Shown: positions 26,580-35,734, counted from the stretch's first letter. The stretch: 64,000 bases of DNA from Paenibacillus_D tarimensis_A (GCA_041281825.1 CP166298.1:5456001-5520000); one strand, 5' to 3'. Numbers and translations: made by a program. Notes: generated by a model not told the origin, from the letters alone.

Positions 26580-26747
26580 CTACCTTCTCCTCGTCTATAA
26601 TTCACCTCTATATTGACAACGAACGGGAGACGCCTGAATCGACAGGCCGAAATAAATTTTCTAAATCTTTTTTCAACGTGTGCCAACGATTTCCCTACCA
26701 GAGTAGGTTAAAAATGGAATTTACCTGGACACACGATTGGAAGTATC

Positions 26748-26819
26748 CTGCCCGTTACTTCAATGATTAAGAACAGGTCGCCGCGGCGCCTGCTCCTGAC
26801 CTGACTAGCGTTCGTTTTA
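26748..26819. repeat. Cassette repeat unit, GGAGCAG class
   Basis: Left box CTGCCCGTTACTTCAATGA; imperfect arms around CGCCGCGGCG; weak right box. It overlaps the 3' end of the lipoprotein pseudogene. Confidence 0.75.
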
Positions 26820-27139
26820 CCTTAGTGCTTTTTCATCACTAGGATATGCAATCTGCTCTAAAACCCAAGGTTTTTCCCCTACTTTACTATAAGATGCAAA
26901 ATACTCTCTGTCTTTTCGATTAAATTCCAAACCATCAGATCTTCAACAATAATCTTTATCGAATCTTTTCTTTTCGAATCGTATGGATTATATGCCATAA
27001 TCCAAGCTTCCTTATAATCATCAGAATATTTTTTTTCAGAAATCTTCAAGTACGAAGTTGTAGATGTGTTTTGCCCAGTATGAGTACAACCTACCAGCGC
27101 AATAAACATGATGGTCAGAAGTAAAACGAGATTCCTCAT
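26817..27139 (-). pseudogene. Small lipoprotein, frameshifted near the C-terminus
   Basis: Signal peptide with lipobox LVGC (Cys18). The zero frame stops at 26879, but one base away the frame continues FASYSKVGEKPWVLEQIAYP and ends at 26817 beside the repeat. A missing T in the T run at about 26905 explains it. About 107 residues restored. Function unknown. Confidence 0.65.
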
Positions 27140-27201
27140 CTTTCCCCCTCCATTCCCATATCACAAATTTTACCACGCTCGCATAAAAAAGTTGCGTTAA
27201 A

Positions 27202-27289
27202 CTGCCTCGTTACTTTAATGATCAGGAGCAGCTCGCCGCGGCGCCTGCTCCTGACATAATCATTTCGCTCTCGTATCCGTTTGCTCAAC
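27202..27289. repeat. Cassette repeat unit, GGAGCAG class (complete)
   Basis: Left box CTGCCTCGTTACTTTAATGA; arms TCAGGAGCAG (27222-27231)/CTGCTCCTGA (27245-27254); right box CTCTCGTATCCGTTTGCTCA. Confidence 0.85.
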
Positions 27290-27680
27290 GCTCTAGTTGT
27301 TTCTTTAAAGACTAATTGTTCAAGAGAAGTTGGGTAAATTGATTTGATTAGTTCTAAGACGGCCTTTGCGTAGTCCTGAATTTTTTTTGAGCATCATGCT
27401 CTAATCGTTGCACCAAGAAATGAGTAACCGACTGAACGGATGCGGTCCAATACCAACGAACATACATTCCATATGAGGGTAAGAACAATCGAGCTTGTTC
27501 AGCACAAATTCCATCTGCTAATGCCTGCTCATACTTTTTCATTCCTAGCTCGATTTCGTTAAGGCAACCGAGCCGAACCAAAGACTTATTATTACGCCTC
27601 ATCCCGAATATTGGATCGCTTTCGGGAATTATCAGCAGGGTGAAATTCTGGACATCGGCGCGGTTTACAACCCGGTTCAA
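27290..27680 (-). pseudogene. thyX: Flavin-dependent thymidylate synthase (ThyX) remnant
   Basis: Reads LNEIELGMKKYEQALADGIC, EQARLFLPSYGMYVRWYWTA and HFLVQRLEHDAQK, the C-terminal half of ThyX. A frameshift at about 27,385 moves to the frame giving IQDYAKAVLELIKSIYP. The FAD/dUMP-binding N-terminal half (RHRxxS motif) is missing. Non-functional. Confidence 0.75.
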
Positions 27681-27758
27681 ATCGCCTTCCCTCCGTTTTC
27701 CACCAACGCCAATGTAACCTTAAACTACAATAACACCTGGACGATAACATACAGATAA
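27597..27758 (+). pseudogene. Unrecognised plus-strand 3' gene fragment
   Basis: Frame PHPEYWIAFGNYQQGEILDI then VYNPVQIAFPPFSTNANVTL, ending TWTITYR at a TAA. It looks like a beta-rich tail of an exported or surface protein. No start; it overlaps the 5' side of the ThyX remnant. The next ~240 bp to 28002 show no other gene. Confidence 0.35.
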
Positions 27759-28001
27759 CATGACGACGGACTAAACGACAACGATCGTGAAACTCAATGG
27801 TGCCGGTGAAATAGGTACCGCTTGTGGCTACGCATCCCTCTTACTGCATCTGTTTAAAAATCGGGTGTGGACAGACCTTGCCTTATCACCATCTTCGTCA
27901 ATTTCTAAACTCTTTAAACCTTCCATGAAAAACCTTTTTGCTGGCTAGTAATAGTCCCCGGCCTTTTCTTAGCGAAAGTTGGGCGCGGCCCCTCCGCTAA
28001 A

Positions 28002-28211
28002 CTAAAATTTCACGGGAGCGCCGTCGACCACGAGCGGGATGCATTCGGCAATCACTTTACCATCCACACGGACAAGGACATGTAATGGGCAAGTTTTGTC
28101 CTCTGTTACTTCGTCAAACCTGACAAGCGCGATCTCAAGGGAGCTAATGTGTAATTGAAAAATGCCAATGACCTTTAACATAAAATCCACCCGCTTAAAA
28201 TGCTTTAGCAT
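28002..28211 (-). CDS. Small conserved hypothetical protein
   Basis: 69 residues from ATG 28211, which has a near-perfect AAAGGAGGTGAT Shine-Dalgarno. Beta-rich (VIGIFQLHISSLEIALVRF). Followed upstream by two strong hairpins. Function unknown; the strong RBS argues that it is translated. Confidence 0.6.
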   Translation of the reverse strand: MLKHFKRVDFMLKVIGIFQLHISSLEIALVRFDEVTEDKTCPLHVLVRVDGKVIAECIPLVVDGAPVKF

Positions 28212-28232
28212 AGCCGTATCACCTCCTTTAAA

Positions 28233-28274
28233 CACAAAAAGAGCCAAACGTTAAAAACGCGGCTCTTTTTTGTG
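28233..28274. terminator. Terminator
   Basis: CACAAAAAGAGCC (28233-28245) pairs with GGCTCTTTTTTGTG (28261-28274); a T tract on both strands. Confidence 0.7.
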
Positions 28275-28310
28275 CCAAATATGAAATTGGGCGAGAATTT
28301 TGCGCTGTTA

Positions 28311-28361
28311 GAACGCAAAAAAGAGCTGAGACCAGATAATACCGGCTAGCTCTTTGCGTTC
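28311..28361. terminator. Long inverted repeat, terminator-like
   Basis: GAACGCAAA (AA) AGAGCT pairs with AGCTCTTTGCGTTC (28348-28361). It shares the AGAGC core with the preceding terminator. No gene lies between here and 28846 apart from the repeats listed. Confidence 0.55.
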
Positions 28362-28515
28362 TCAATATAAAGTTTTATTCCTGTATAAAATTCCCGCGAT
28401 AACATTCTAACACATCTTGACATGCATAAATGTAACCATTCTGTTTCGTTTTTCGTTTTTTTTTCTAAAATGCCCACGTCGCTCTTTCTGTTTCAACCCC
28501 CTTTTTGCTGTAGAC

Positions 28516-28562
28516 AGTCTATTACTTTATTTTTTAGTCTAATACTTTATTTTCCAGTCTAC
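28516..28562. repeat. 20-bp tandem direct repeats
   Basis: AGTCTATTACTTTATTTTTT, AGTCTAATACTTTATTTTCC and a third AGTCTAC, period exactly 20 bp. AT-rich, in a gene-free stretch. Confidence 0.7.
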
Positions 28563-28703
28563 AATGTAGCGTAATTCTTAAGATCAAAAGTAACAACTGC
28601 TAGCATGGCGTTTAAAGCTATATGATTTCCAATTTTCCAAATAATCGTTCTAATTTAAGAATACTAAAGAACATGTAGAGTCTCACTAGAATTGCCGAAT
28701 TTA

Positions 28704-28842
28704 ACAATGCATGCTGCCACTAATTATATGGCAGCATGCATTGTTGTTAAACTAACGTCCCCGTTAGCTTAAACTGACTGAGAAAAGGGCTGCCAAGCGG
28801 CAGCCCTTCGGTATTAACTCCATCGTGCTCCGTTAGCGTAGT
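28704..28842. repeat. Compound cassette repeat (two hairpins, two right boxes)
   Basis: First hairpin: 16-bp perfect arms (28704-28719/28729-28744) of the ATGCTGCCA class, then right box AACGTCCCCGTTAGCTTAAA. Second hairpin: AAGGGCTGCC (28785-28794)/GGCAGCCCTT (28799-28808), then right box CGTGCTCCGTTAGCGTAG. Confidence 0.85.
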
Positions 28843-28845
28843 ATT

Positions 28846-29211
28846 TTAATCATTGAGTGTGATCTCAAGTAAATCCATTCCAAAACCACCTGGCTCCGCA
28901 CCTACTTTATTGTTATCAGGATCCCTGAACGCGATCCAGTGGCCATGGTCCTCCTCAATTATGATATTGTTTTCAGCAAGATGTGTTCGGAAATCTGCAA
29001 TTCTCCTCGTTGAAAAGGACAATCCTCTGTCAGAATCCTCATTGGTACTTATATAGAAAATGACCCCAGGCGTAACCTGCATGGTAGCCACATCGGAACC
29101 GAATTCGAGTAATTGAAACCCGCAAATTTGTTGGTACCATTTGACGGATGTTTGTAAATCACTAGCGTACAGCGTGGGAATCGATAATTCTAAGTACTGT
29201 CTACTCACCAT
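28846..29211 (-). CDS. VOC-family protein
   Basis: About 121 residues, one VOC domain: IPTLYASDLQTSVKWYQQIC at the start and IAFRDPDNNKVGAEPGG at the end. ATG 29211 lies inside the 3' end of the next upstream gene (overlap about 10 bp), indicating translational coupling. Both encode VOC domains with the sequence YASDLQ and probably arose by duplication. Confidence 0.85.
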   Translation of the reverse strand: MVSRQYLELSIPTLYASDLQTSVKWYQQICGFQLLEFGSDVATMQVTPGVIFYISTNEDSDRGLSFSTRRIADFRTHLAENNIIIEEDHGHWIAFRDPDNNKVGAEPGGFGMDLLEITLND

Positions 29212-30139
29212 CGTTCTCATCCCCCTGATTATTCATAAGTGCATCATGTATTTGCCAGCCTTTATCCCAGTAATAAGGCATATGAACATAGATATAATCA
29301 TCTTTGTAGTATTCAAGCACGTAGTAGCTTTCCTCAGGCTTTGTAAACGACCAACTCATAAAACCTGCTAAATTATGAAAATGTTCTGTACGAAGCTTAT
29401 CAATTGAATCATAGGACACAGGGAATATAACGTAATCATGCTTTGGAATTTGTAAGTATTCCGCACCGTCCGGCTCTCCTACAAATGGTTCGGTAACAGC
29501 AATACATGCGAAGATAGCCTCAACTTCGTTTAAATATCGAGATACGATAAATGGTTCTCCTTTCGTAATTAATCCATGATGTTTACATATGGAAAGTAGC
29601 TCAGTCGAGACAGAATCGAATTCGATATCATTATGAATTTGCTTTGCGATGACATGCATCTCATCCCTTGCTTCGAGTCGACAGCGAATTAAATCACGCA
29701 CGAACTGACTCGGCATGGTTATATTCAGCCTTTGATATTCAGGTCTGAACGATCGGACATCAATCGTATTCCCATCAAGATCCCTAATTCGTAAGTAGGA
29801 TTCTTCATCTACTTCGATTTTTACTTCCGCACGGATCAGCTGTCGTCGTAAAGCCTTGATATTCCTCGTTGAAAAAGTTATTCTTTGCGGAAAATTAGGA
29901 TTTCTTTCTAAAAACATGATTCGCCCTGGCGCATATTCCATGGTTGCGAAATCAGAGTTAATGGATACGATGTGAAGACCAAAAGCTTTATAATACCATT
30001 TAGCAGATTCCTGTAAGTCACTTGCGTAAATTGCGCTATATGTCAGATGAGCAAACGACTTCACCGATTCAGCATTTCCTATTACATTTTCTTTGTTTGA
30101 AATTATGTTTTCTTCCTCAACAACATTGCCGCTATTCAA
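29201..30139 (-). CDS. VOC domain fused to a GyrI/AraC-effector-type domain
   Basis: About 312 residues. Residues ~30-120 form a VOC domain (YSAIYASDLQESAKWYYKAF; YLRIRDLDGNTIDVRSF). The rest, with ALFACIAVTEPF-like strands and HDYVIFPVSY, looks like a GyrI-like effector-binding domain. Start TTG 30139 follows AAAGGAGGG; the ATG at 30193 lacks an RBS. A ligand-sensing or sequestration role is inferred. Confidence 0.7.
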   Translation of the reverse strand: MNSGNVVEEENIISNKENVIGNAESVKSFAHLTYSAIYASDLQESAKWYYKAFGLHIVSINSDFATMEYAPGRIMFLERNPNFPQRITFSTRNIKALRRQLIRAEVKIEVDEESYLRIRDLDGNTIDVRSFRPEYQRLNITMPSQFVRDLIRCRLEARDEMHVIAKQIHNDIEFDSVSTELLSICKHHGLITKGEPFIVSRYLNEVEAIFACIAVTEPFVGEPDGAEYLQIPKHDYVIFPVSYDSIDKLRTEHFHNLAGFMSWSFTKPEESYYVLEYYKDDYIYVHMPYYWDKGWQIHDALMNNQGDENDGE

Positions 30140-30301
30140 TTGAATTCCCTCCTTTAATAGTGAAAACCAACTTAATGGGACAATAATACCCACCCGTAAA
30201 ATATCAAATAAATCTTTTTATCAAACATTTTCCCAAACACAGTTTACTTCAATTTTCGTCCATAATCTTCCTGCCTTGATATGCAATATTTTTCAACAAA
30301 A

Positions 30302-30381
30302 CTGCCCGTTTGTTGAGCGATCAGCTAAGTACCCAGAAAAAGCGATGGATCCGATCCATCGCCGCGTTCTTTTAACCGATA
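30302..30381. repeat. Cassette repeat unit, GCGATGGA class
   Basis: Left box CTGCCCGTTTGTTGAGCGAT; arms GCGATGGATC (30342-30351)/GATCCATCGC (30353-30362); right box degenerate (TTTTAACCGAT). Confidence 0.8.
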
Positions 30382-30530
30382 GAACAATAAAAATTTACTT
30401 ACCCAAGTCGTGTGGGCTTCTTTCGCTTTCCAGTTGTTTATCTTAGGATGAACTTTTACTCCAACAGTCTAGACCAGAAAAAATTATAGGTTAATCGAAT
30501 ATAAACAAAAGACGAAATACGCTCAAGCAA

Positions 30531-31427
30531 TTACCATTGGGCTTCAAGGCGTAGAATCTTAGATCTCGGGTGAAAGAAAACAAATAAGTGGCCATAATCC
30601 CCGAAATTAAGAAAATCATAATCATTTGAAGTGGTCTTTATTTCCGAATCGGAATTAATGGTGCAGACAAACTTCATCCTTTCACCAGTTTTCGGACATA
30701 TAGGAATATTTGGTGCCTGATACCATAGTGGAACGCCGCATAACATCAAATCCCTTGTTGCCATAAATTTCTCCACATCAATATGTGAGGTGGATCTGTA
30801 CCTCGTTTCAAGAAAATGAATTGGATATGAATAATCAGGATCAGGAAAATCTAATTCATTGGGGAACGGATCAACGTCAAATGGTAATTGATAATCAACA
30901 GTTTCTGGGTTTAGAATAATCGGTTTATTGGGATCCGAATAATCGAGAAATATACGACTACCAAATTGATGCAGTGGGAAGGCAATATGCAACTTTGGAA
31001 GGTTAAGCCACTGAAAGAAAGGATCTTGTCCATCAAGTGTACCTATAAAATGAAATTGGTTTTTAACATCTTGGGTTTCTGGCATAATAAACTCCTCAGG
31101 TTTTCTCCCGCCAATCACATGTAGGCCTTCAGCATCTTTCTCCAGAAAAAAAATCGCATGATCCTCCCAATCCCTAATGGGTAAATCGAAGCTATCCTGC
31201 TGTATTAGTTCTTCTTCAAACTCACCATCAGCCGTTAAACATCTTTCATACAATTCACAAAACTTATTATTTTCAATTGTCAATCTTAGTCCTCTTTGAA
31301 CCGTGCAGAAAAAATCAAATGCTTGTTCGTCTACCCCATGCGTGAGAAGGAACGATGTTGCAGATTCATGATCATTGAAATCGACTTCCCAGCCGCCTAA
31401 AAACCTGTTTACTTGCTTATTATGCAT
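30531..31427 (-). CDS. DUF1963/YwqG-like hypothetical protein
   Basis: 298 residues. The C-terminal PICPKTGERMKFVCTINSDS and FLNFGDYGHLFVFFHP pattern resembles YwqG/DUF1963-type proteins. ATG 31427 follows GGAGGTGCAATAC; the GTG at 31436 overlaps that RBS and is less likely. No catalytic motif. Cytoplasmic, function unknown. Confidence 0.6.
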   Translation of the reverse strand: MHNKQVNRFLGGWEVDFNDHESATSFLLTHGVDEQAFDFFCTVQRGLRLTIENNKFCELYERCLTADGEFEEELIQQDSFDLPIRDWEDHAIFFLEKDAEGLHVIGGRKPEEFIMPETQDVKNQFHFIGTLDGQDPFFQWLNLPKLHIAFPLHQFGSRIFLDYSDPNKPIILNPETVDYQLPFDVDPFPNELDFPDPDYSYPIHFLETRYRSTSHIDVEKFMATRDLMLCGVPLWYQAPNIPICPKTGERMKFVCTINSDSEIKTTSNDYDFLNFGDYGHLFVFFHPRSKILRLEAQW

Positions 31428-31534
31428 GTATTGCACCTCCTACCCAACATCTTTTCCCGAGAGTATTAAAAACACACCTTTTAAAAAAAAGTTGCTGTAT
31501 TGTACAACATTTTCCCCTCGTTTTTAAACAAAAT

Positions 31535-31623
31535 AGCTCGTTGTTTGTTGAGCGCGCAGTTCACAATCAAAAAAAAGCGATGGATCGGATCCATCGCTGC
31601 GCTATTGTTCCCGTTAGCGTAGC
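31535..31623. repeat. Cassette repeat unit, GCGATGGA class
   Basis: Eroded left box (AGCTCGTTGTTTGTTGAGCG); arms AGCGATGGATC (31576-31586)/GATCCATCGCT (31588-31598); right box CTATTGTTCCCGTTAGCGTA. Confidence 0.85.
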
Positions 31624-31634
31624 GGCAAACCGGC

Positions 31635-32141
31635 TTATAAGCTACTCCACCCGATAGCTAATTCGACCAAATTATCCGTACCTATTGAGATAGTTTTCTG
31701 CCCAATACTTTGACCGCCTTGTAATTTGTAAAATCCTAAAGATGGATTGTCCTCTAATACCCATAACATCATTGACGAGTAGCCATTATTTTTTAATGAT
31801 GCAACAACTGAATTAAAGAGTAACTTACCTACTCCTAACCCCTGATATTCCCTCAATAAGTAAATTGCATAAAGCTCCCCGTCATGATTAAATTCATCAT
31901 TCCGACTTCGACCGCCGTTAGAAAATCCAACGATCTTGCCCTCCCTGTTTTCTGCCACAAATACTCTTTCGTGTTCCGCTCGATTTTCAAATGTCCATTT
32001 CCAACTCTTCGTCCTATTCTCAACGGAGAGACTAGATAAGTACGATTCTGATATGATACCTTGATAAGTCGATTTCCAGCTATTAACATGGACGATTGCA
32101 ATTCCCTCTGCGTCTTCAATGGATGCTTCTCTTACCTTCAT
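31635..32141 (-). CDS. GNAT N-acetyltransferase
   Basis: 168 residues starting MKVREASIEDAEGIAIVHVN at ATG 32141. The acetyl-CoA loop is REYQGLGVGKLLF and the late motif WVLEDNPSLGFYKLQGG is typical. The frame stays open further upstream into the repeat at 32209 but without homology. Single-gene cassette; substrate unknown. Confidence 0.88.
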   Translation of the reverse strand: MKVREASIEDAEGIAIVHVNSWKSTYQGIISESYLSSLSVENRTKSWKWTFENRAEHERVFVAENREGKIVGFSNGGRSRNDEFNHDGELYAIYLLREYQGLGVGKLLFNSVVASLKNNGYSSMMLWVLEDNPSLGFYKLQGGQSIGQKTISIGTDNLVELAIGWSSL

Positions 32142-32208
32142 TAGGATGGCCCCCAATTCAACAGAATGAGCACTTAAACCACATTTTACCATATAAGACT
32201 TAGGAAAA

Positions 32209-32295
32209 CTGCCAGTAAGATCAACGAGGCTGCCGTTCATGCCGGCAGCCCCGTCCAGGTGATTGTTAAGCTATGGTCATCCGTTAGCTCAACGA
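32209..32295. repeat. Cassette repeat unit (complete)
   Basis: Left box CTGCCAGTAAGATCAACG; arms GAGGCTGCC and GGCAGCCCC; right box CTATGGTCATCCGTTAGCTC. Confidence 0.85.
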
Positions 32296-32354
32296 GTTAC
32301 TATTCTAACACGACCCAACCTTAAACCTTTTAAGGATAGCTTCTGAGGAATTCG

Positions 32355-32709
32355 TTATTGTTCTATCTTTAATTTAGTTATAACTTCATCCGTCATTTGT
32401 TCAATACTTTCTAGACCATTAAGAACTATATCACATTCGTTCTTAACAGCTTCAAATAATTTCTGGTACGATATCCTTCCTCCATGCAAATACTCTGTTA
32501 GAAAAGAATCAACATAGTTTAATCTTTCGTTCTACATTTTTTCCCTCTGCTAAATCTTGATATATATTGGGAGGATACGAAGTTGTCTCATGGTAGGCGT
32601 CAAAATATATTGATTCTGAGTTTGGAATGACTTCCGACAATCGTTTTACTAGTGTACTTTTCCCGGCTCCAGAGGACGACCCACATACTGCTATGACCGT
32701 AGGACTCAT
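32355..32709 (-). pseudogene. Uridine kinase-like P-loop protein, internally deleted
   Basis: From ATG 32709: SPTVIAVCGSSSGAGKSTLV (Walker A), IYFDAYHETTSYPPN, then a break near 32,520. The other frame gives YVDSFLTEYLHGGRISYQKL and ends EVITKLKIEQ. About 70-80 residues of the kinase middle are missing. Another member of the family is the 3' remnant at 38439-38658. Confidence 0.75.
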
Positions 32710-32827
32710 TAATTTCAACCCCTGTTCATTCGGCATATTATTTTATTCTCATTCCATACACATATTTCCTCAAAAAAATTAATAAAAGGCGTCAAGGCCG
32801 ACTGCCAAGGTGTCTTTATTCAATTAA

Positions 32828-32912
32828 CGTTCGCCGTTACTTCAACGATCTGGAGCAGGCTGCAGCGGCACCTGCTCCAGAATCATTTCGTTATTGTCTA
32901 CGTTACGATTTA
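32828..32912. repeat. Cassette repeat unit, GGAGCAG class
   Basis: Left box variant CGTTCGCCGTTACTTCAACG; arms CTGGAGCAGG (32850-32859)/CCTGCTCCAG (32871-32880); right box ATTGTCTACGTTACGATTTA. Confidence 0.8.
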
Positions 32913-33821
32913 AAGCTCTCGATGATATCGCACTTCTTCCGATACTTCTTTGAAGTCAACTGCGTGATATAAAGATAGCGCAGATTTATTCGCCGTTTCA
33001 ACTTGCAGTTCTGCGAACACACATCCATGGTCTTTGAGATATGTGAGCGCCTGAGATAGTAAATGCTTTGCAATCCCTTGTTTCCGCCAAGGATTTCTCA
33101 CGAATAGATCTTCAATAATCCCATTTCCATCTCCATCCACCCAAGCCATGACACTTCCTACTAAGGTGGCATTTTCCCTTACTACAAAAGCAGTCCAAGA
33201 AGAATTCTTCTGGTTATCCATTAACTTTTCAAGCCCAATTGGTGCCTCCGGCCAAATCTCCATGTCAATTTCTAAATATTCATTGATGCTTTCCTCCGAA
33301 TCCATTGTCCCTCGCAAGCAACGATAAGGAACAGAAAGAACGGACTCTTGAATCTTCTCGGATAAGTCTCTTCGCATCGTATACAAACTCTTCCAATACA
33401 CAAAACCCTTCGATATGAAATAATTATTATTGTGCCCTTCAGTTGATTGGTTCCCTACACCAATCATCGTTCGATACGAACTAGGTAATGTCTCTTTTAA
33501 CTCGTATGCCCTATTTAACAAACACTCATATAAGAGATCATAGAGGGGATAATCGTCTTCTCTTTGAGGAAGTGTTTTTAAATTAAAATAAATATAGTGT
33601 GCACATTCTTTGGGGCTACCCGGCGGAATTGCGGAAATAACACCAACTTGTCCCTTACCTATGATTTGTCCGCTCTCAATCGCTATGAATACATTCGGCC
33701 AATTATTTTCTTCTCCAACCCACCAGAAAACGGTGTTGCCTTTAGATGTAACGGCATGGTACAAATCGCCTAACTTCTGCATATCATCCTTTGTAAATAT
33801 CCGGACTTCTACTTCGCTCAA
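32910..33821 (-). CDS. Tandem GNAT N-acetyltransferase
   Basis: About 303 residues with two GNAT modules. The C-terminal one is canonical (IIEDLFVRNPWRKQGIAKHL; LQVETANKSALSLYHAVDF); the N-terminal one is degenerate. The likely start is TTG 33821 after GGTGGTG, as the ATG at 33863 has no RBS. The stop codon falls in the right box of the adjacent repeat. Confidence 0.82.
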   Translation of the reverse strand: MSEVEVRIFTKDDMQKLGDLYHAVTSKGNTVFWWVGEENNWPNVFIAIESGQIIGKGQVGVISAIPPGSPKECAHYIYFNLKTLPQREDDYPLYDLLYECLLNRAYELKETLPSSYRTMIGVGNQSTEGHNNNYFISKGFVYWKSLYTMRRDLSEKIQESVLSVPYRCLRGTMDSEESINEYLEIDMEIWPEAPIGLEKLMDNQKNSSWTAFVVRENATLVGSVMAWVDGDGNGIIEDLFVRNPWRKQGIAKHLLSQALTYLKDHGCVFAELQVETANKSALSLYHAVDFKEVSEEVRYHREL

Positions 33822-33984
33822 GCCAAAACACCACCATTTTTTATAATTCACCCAGAAGACCAACAGTAGTATTTTACCATCTTATTGATACTTCGTTTGA
33901 TAAAGAATAATTATAATCATTTTGAGTTATCCGCTATTCGAACCTTGTAATACTAAATAAAAAGGCGACGATCATCACGCTAAT

Positions 33985-34072
33985 CTGCCAGTTAGGCGAA
34001 GCGAGGCGACCGGAACTTTGCCTGGTCGCCTCGCTCTGTTTTATTCAACTATCGTCTCCGTTAGAGTAATGA
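33985..34072. repeat. Cassette repeat unit, GAGGCGACCGG class (complete)
   Basis: Left box CTGCCAGTTAGGCGAAGCG; arms GCGAGGCGACC (34001-34011)/GGTCGCCTCGC (34024-34034); right box CTATCGTCTCCGTTAGAGTA. Confidence 0.85.
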
Positions 34073-34161
34073 ATCAACTCAATCAGTTCCTCTTAATAAC
34101 CATCTTTGAATGGAAATACATCAGGGCAATCAGGTTTTCCCGGCAAACGCCCATGTCTTGC

Positions 34162-35493
34162 TCAACCCTTTCCCTCCGACCGGTGCAGCGCCCCGACCAG
34201 CTCTACAAAGTGACGCCCGCGCTCTTCAAAGTTGCTGTATTGGTCATATGCAGTGCACGCAGGGCTTAGCAGCACAATGTCGCCCGGTACGGCCATCTTG
34301 TGCGCCTGCGCCACTGCCTCGGTCAGGCCTTCGCAGCGGACAATAGGCGGGCACCTTGGCACTCCGCGCGCCGCAGCCTCGATTTGACTGGCCGCTTCGC
34401 CGATCAACAGCAACACCTTGACATGATCAGGAAGCAACCGGGCCATCTCGTCAAACGGTACCTTCTTATCTCGCCCGCCGGCGATCAGCAGCACTCGGCC
34501 CGCGTGCGCGTGCAGCGTGGCAACGGTACGGGCGGGGCTGGAGCCGATGGAGTTGTTGTAATAATGCACGCCACCCACAGTTGCCACCCACTGGTTTCGG
34601 TGCTCCACGCCGACGAAGGTGCGCACCGTCTCCAGAATTGCCTCGTCCGGCACGGTCCCCCGTACGGCGGTCATGGCAGCCATGACGTTTTCCACGTTAT
34701 ACCACCCCGGCAAACGAATGTCACGGATAGGTACTAGCCCGTCGATCACGTCATCGCGGACCGTGTACCCGCCGAAGTACTTGGTCCGCCCCCGCCCGTG
34801 CAGTGCAGCGGTCGCCGGATTGTCGCAGTTGAGGACGGCAAGTTCGCCAGCCCTCTGAAAATCCAGCAGGCGGCGCTTGGCGGCGATATATTCATCCATG
34901 TCGCGGTGCCAGTCGAGATGATTGGGCGAGAGGTTGGTGATCACCGCCACATGGGGAGAGCGCGTCATGTCCATCAGTTGGAAGCTGGACAGCTCGACCG
35001 CGCATGCGTCCTGCGGCGACATCTCGCCCGCGCGCGTCAGCAGCGGCGTGCCAATGTTACCGCCCAGATGCACCGTACGCCCCCCGTTGGCCAGCATGTC
35101 GGCAATCAGCGACGTGGTGGTGGTCTTACCGTCCGAACCGGTCACGCCGAAAATGGGACATGGACACAGCGCGAAGAACTCCTCCATCTCACTGGTCACA
35201 CGGCTACCGCCCGCGCGGGCCGAGTCCAGTGCCGGATGGTCTGGGCGCATGCCCGGAGTGCGGAACACCATGTCGCCCCCAACGCGATCTAGGTAATTCT
35301 CCCCTAGCTGCAACCCGACGCCCAGATCGTCCCACTCCTCTCGGGGCAGGGCCGGGTTGCGGTCGCGCACGGTGACGCGCGCTCCGGCCGAGCACAGCAT
35401 GCGGATCAGCGGTGCGTTGCTGACGCCGGCGCCGATGACTGTCACGTCCCGACCGGCCAGCGATTGGATATAGGTGTCAAAAACAGGATTCAT
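34162..35493 (-). CDS. murD: UDP-N-acetylmuramoyl-L-alanine:D-glutamate ligase
   Basis: 443 residues, complete Mur ligase: N-terminal Rossmann domain (DVTVIGAGVSNAPLIRML), ATP loop FGVTGSDGKTTTTSLIADML, NLSPNHLDWHRDMDEYIAAK, YYNNSIGSSPARTVATL and LSPACTAYDQYSNFEERG. Adds D-Glu to the peptidoglycan precursor. GGAGGGCCT precedes ATG 35493. GC is much higher than in flanking cassettes and the gene is outside any mur/div cluster, pointing to horizontal transfer, perhaps from gut-type Clostridia. A second MurD is presumed elsewhere. Confidence 0.93.
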   Translation of the reverse strand: MNPVFDTYIQSLAGRDVTVIGAGVSNAPLIRMLCSAGARVTVRDRNPALPREEWDDLGVGLQLGENYLDRVGGDMVFRTPGMRPDHPALDSARAGGSRVTSEMEEFFALCPCPIFGVTGSDGKTTTTSLIADMLANGGRTVHLGGNIGTPLLTRAGEMSPQDACAVELSSFQLMDMTRSPHVAVITNLSPNHLDWHRDMDEYIAAKRRLLDFQRAGELAVLNCDNPATAALHGRGRTKYFGGYTVRDDVIDGLVPIRDIRLPGWYNVENVMAAMTAVRGTVPDEAILETVRTFVGVEHRNQWVATVGGVHYYNNSIGSSPARTVATLHAHAGRVLLIAGGRDKKVPFDEMARLLPDHVKVLLLIGEAASQIEAAARGVPRCPPIVRCEGLTEAVAQAHKMAVPGDIVLLSPACTAYDQYSNFEERGRHFVELVGALHRSEGKG

Positions 35494-35652
35494 AGGCCCT
35501 CCGCTTAGGAAATGTTAGGGATAAAACCATTCTGCCGTGAAGCATTCCTTCTCGGTTTAAATCGGTTTGCCCGTGTCGTACCACATAAATCAAGCAATAA
35601 CTTCCTAGAATTGCATATCATTAAATCAAATATACCACATATTGGAACTATC

Positions 35653-35734
35653 CTGCCCAATAGCTTAACGAGGCTGCCGATCTTGTCGGCAGCCTCGTTT
35701 TTGTTGTTTTATGGAACTATCGTTTCCCTTTAGG
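35653..35734. repeat. Cassette repeat unit (complete)
   Basis: Left box CTGCCCAATAGCTTAACG; 12-bp perfect arms CGAGGCTGCCGA/TCGGCAGCCTCG with T run, a plausible terminator; right box eroded to CTATCGTTTCCCTTTAGG. Confidence 0.85.
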
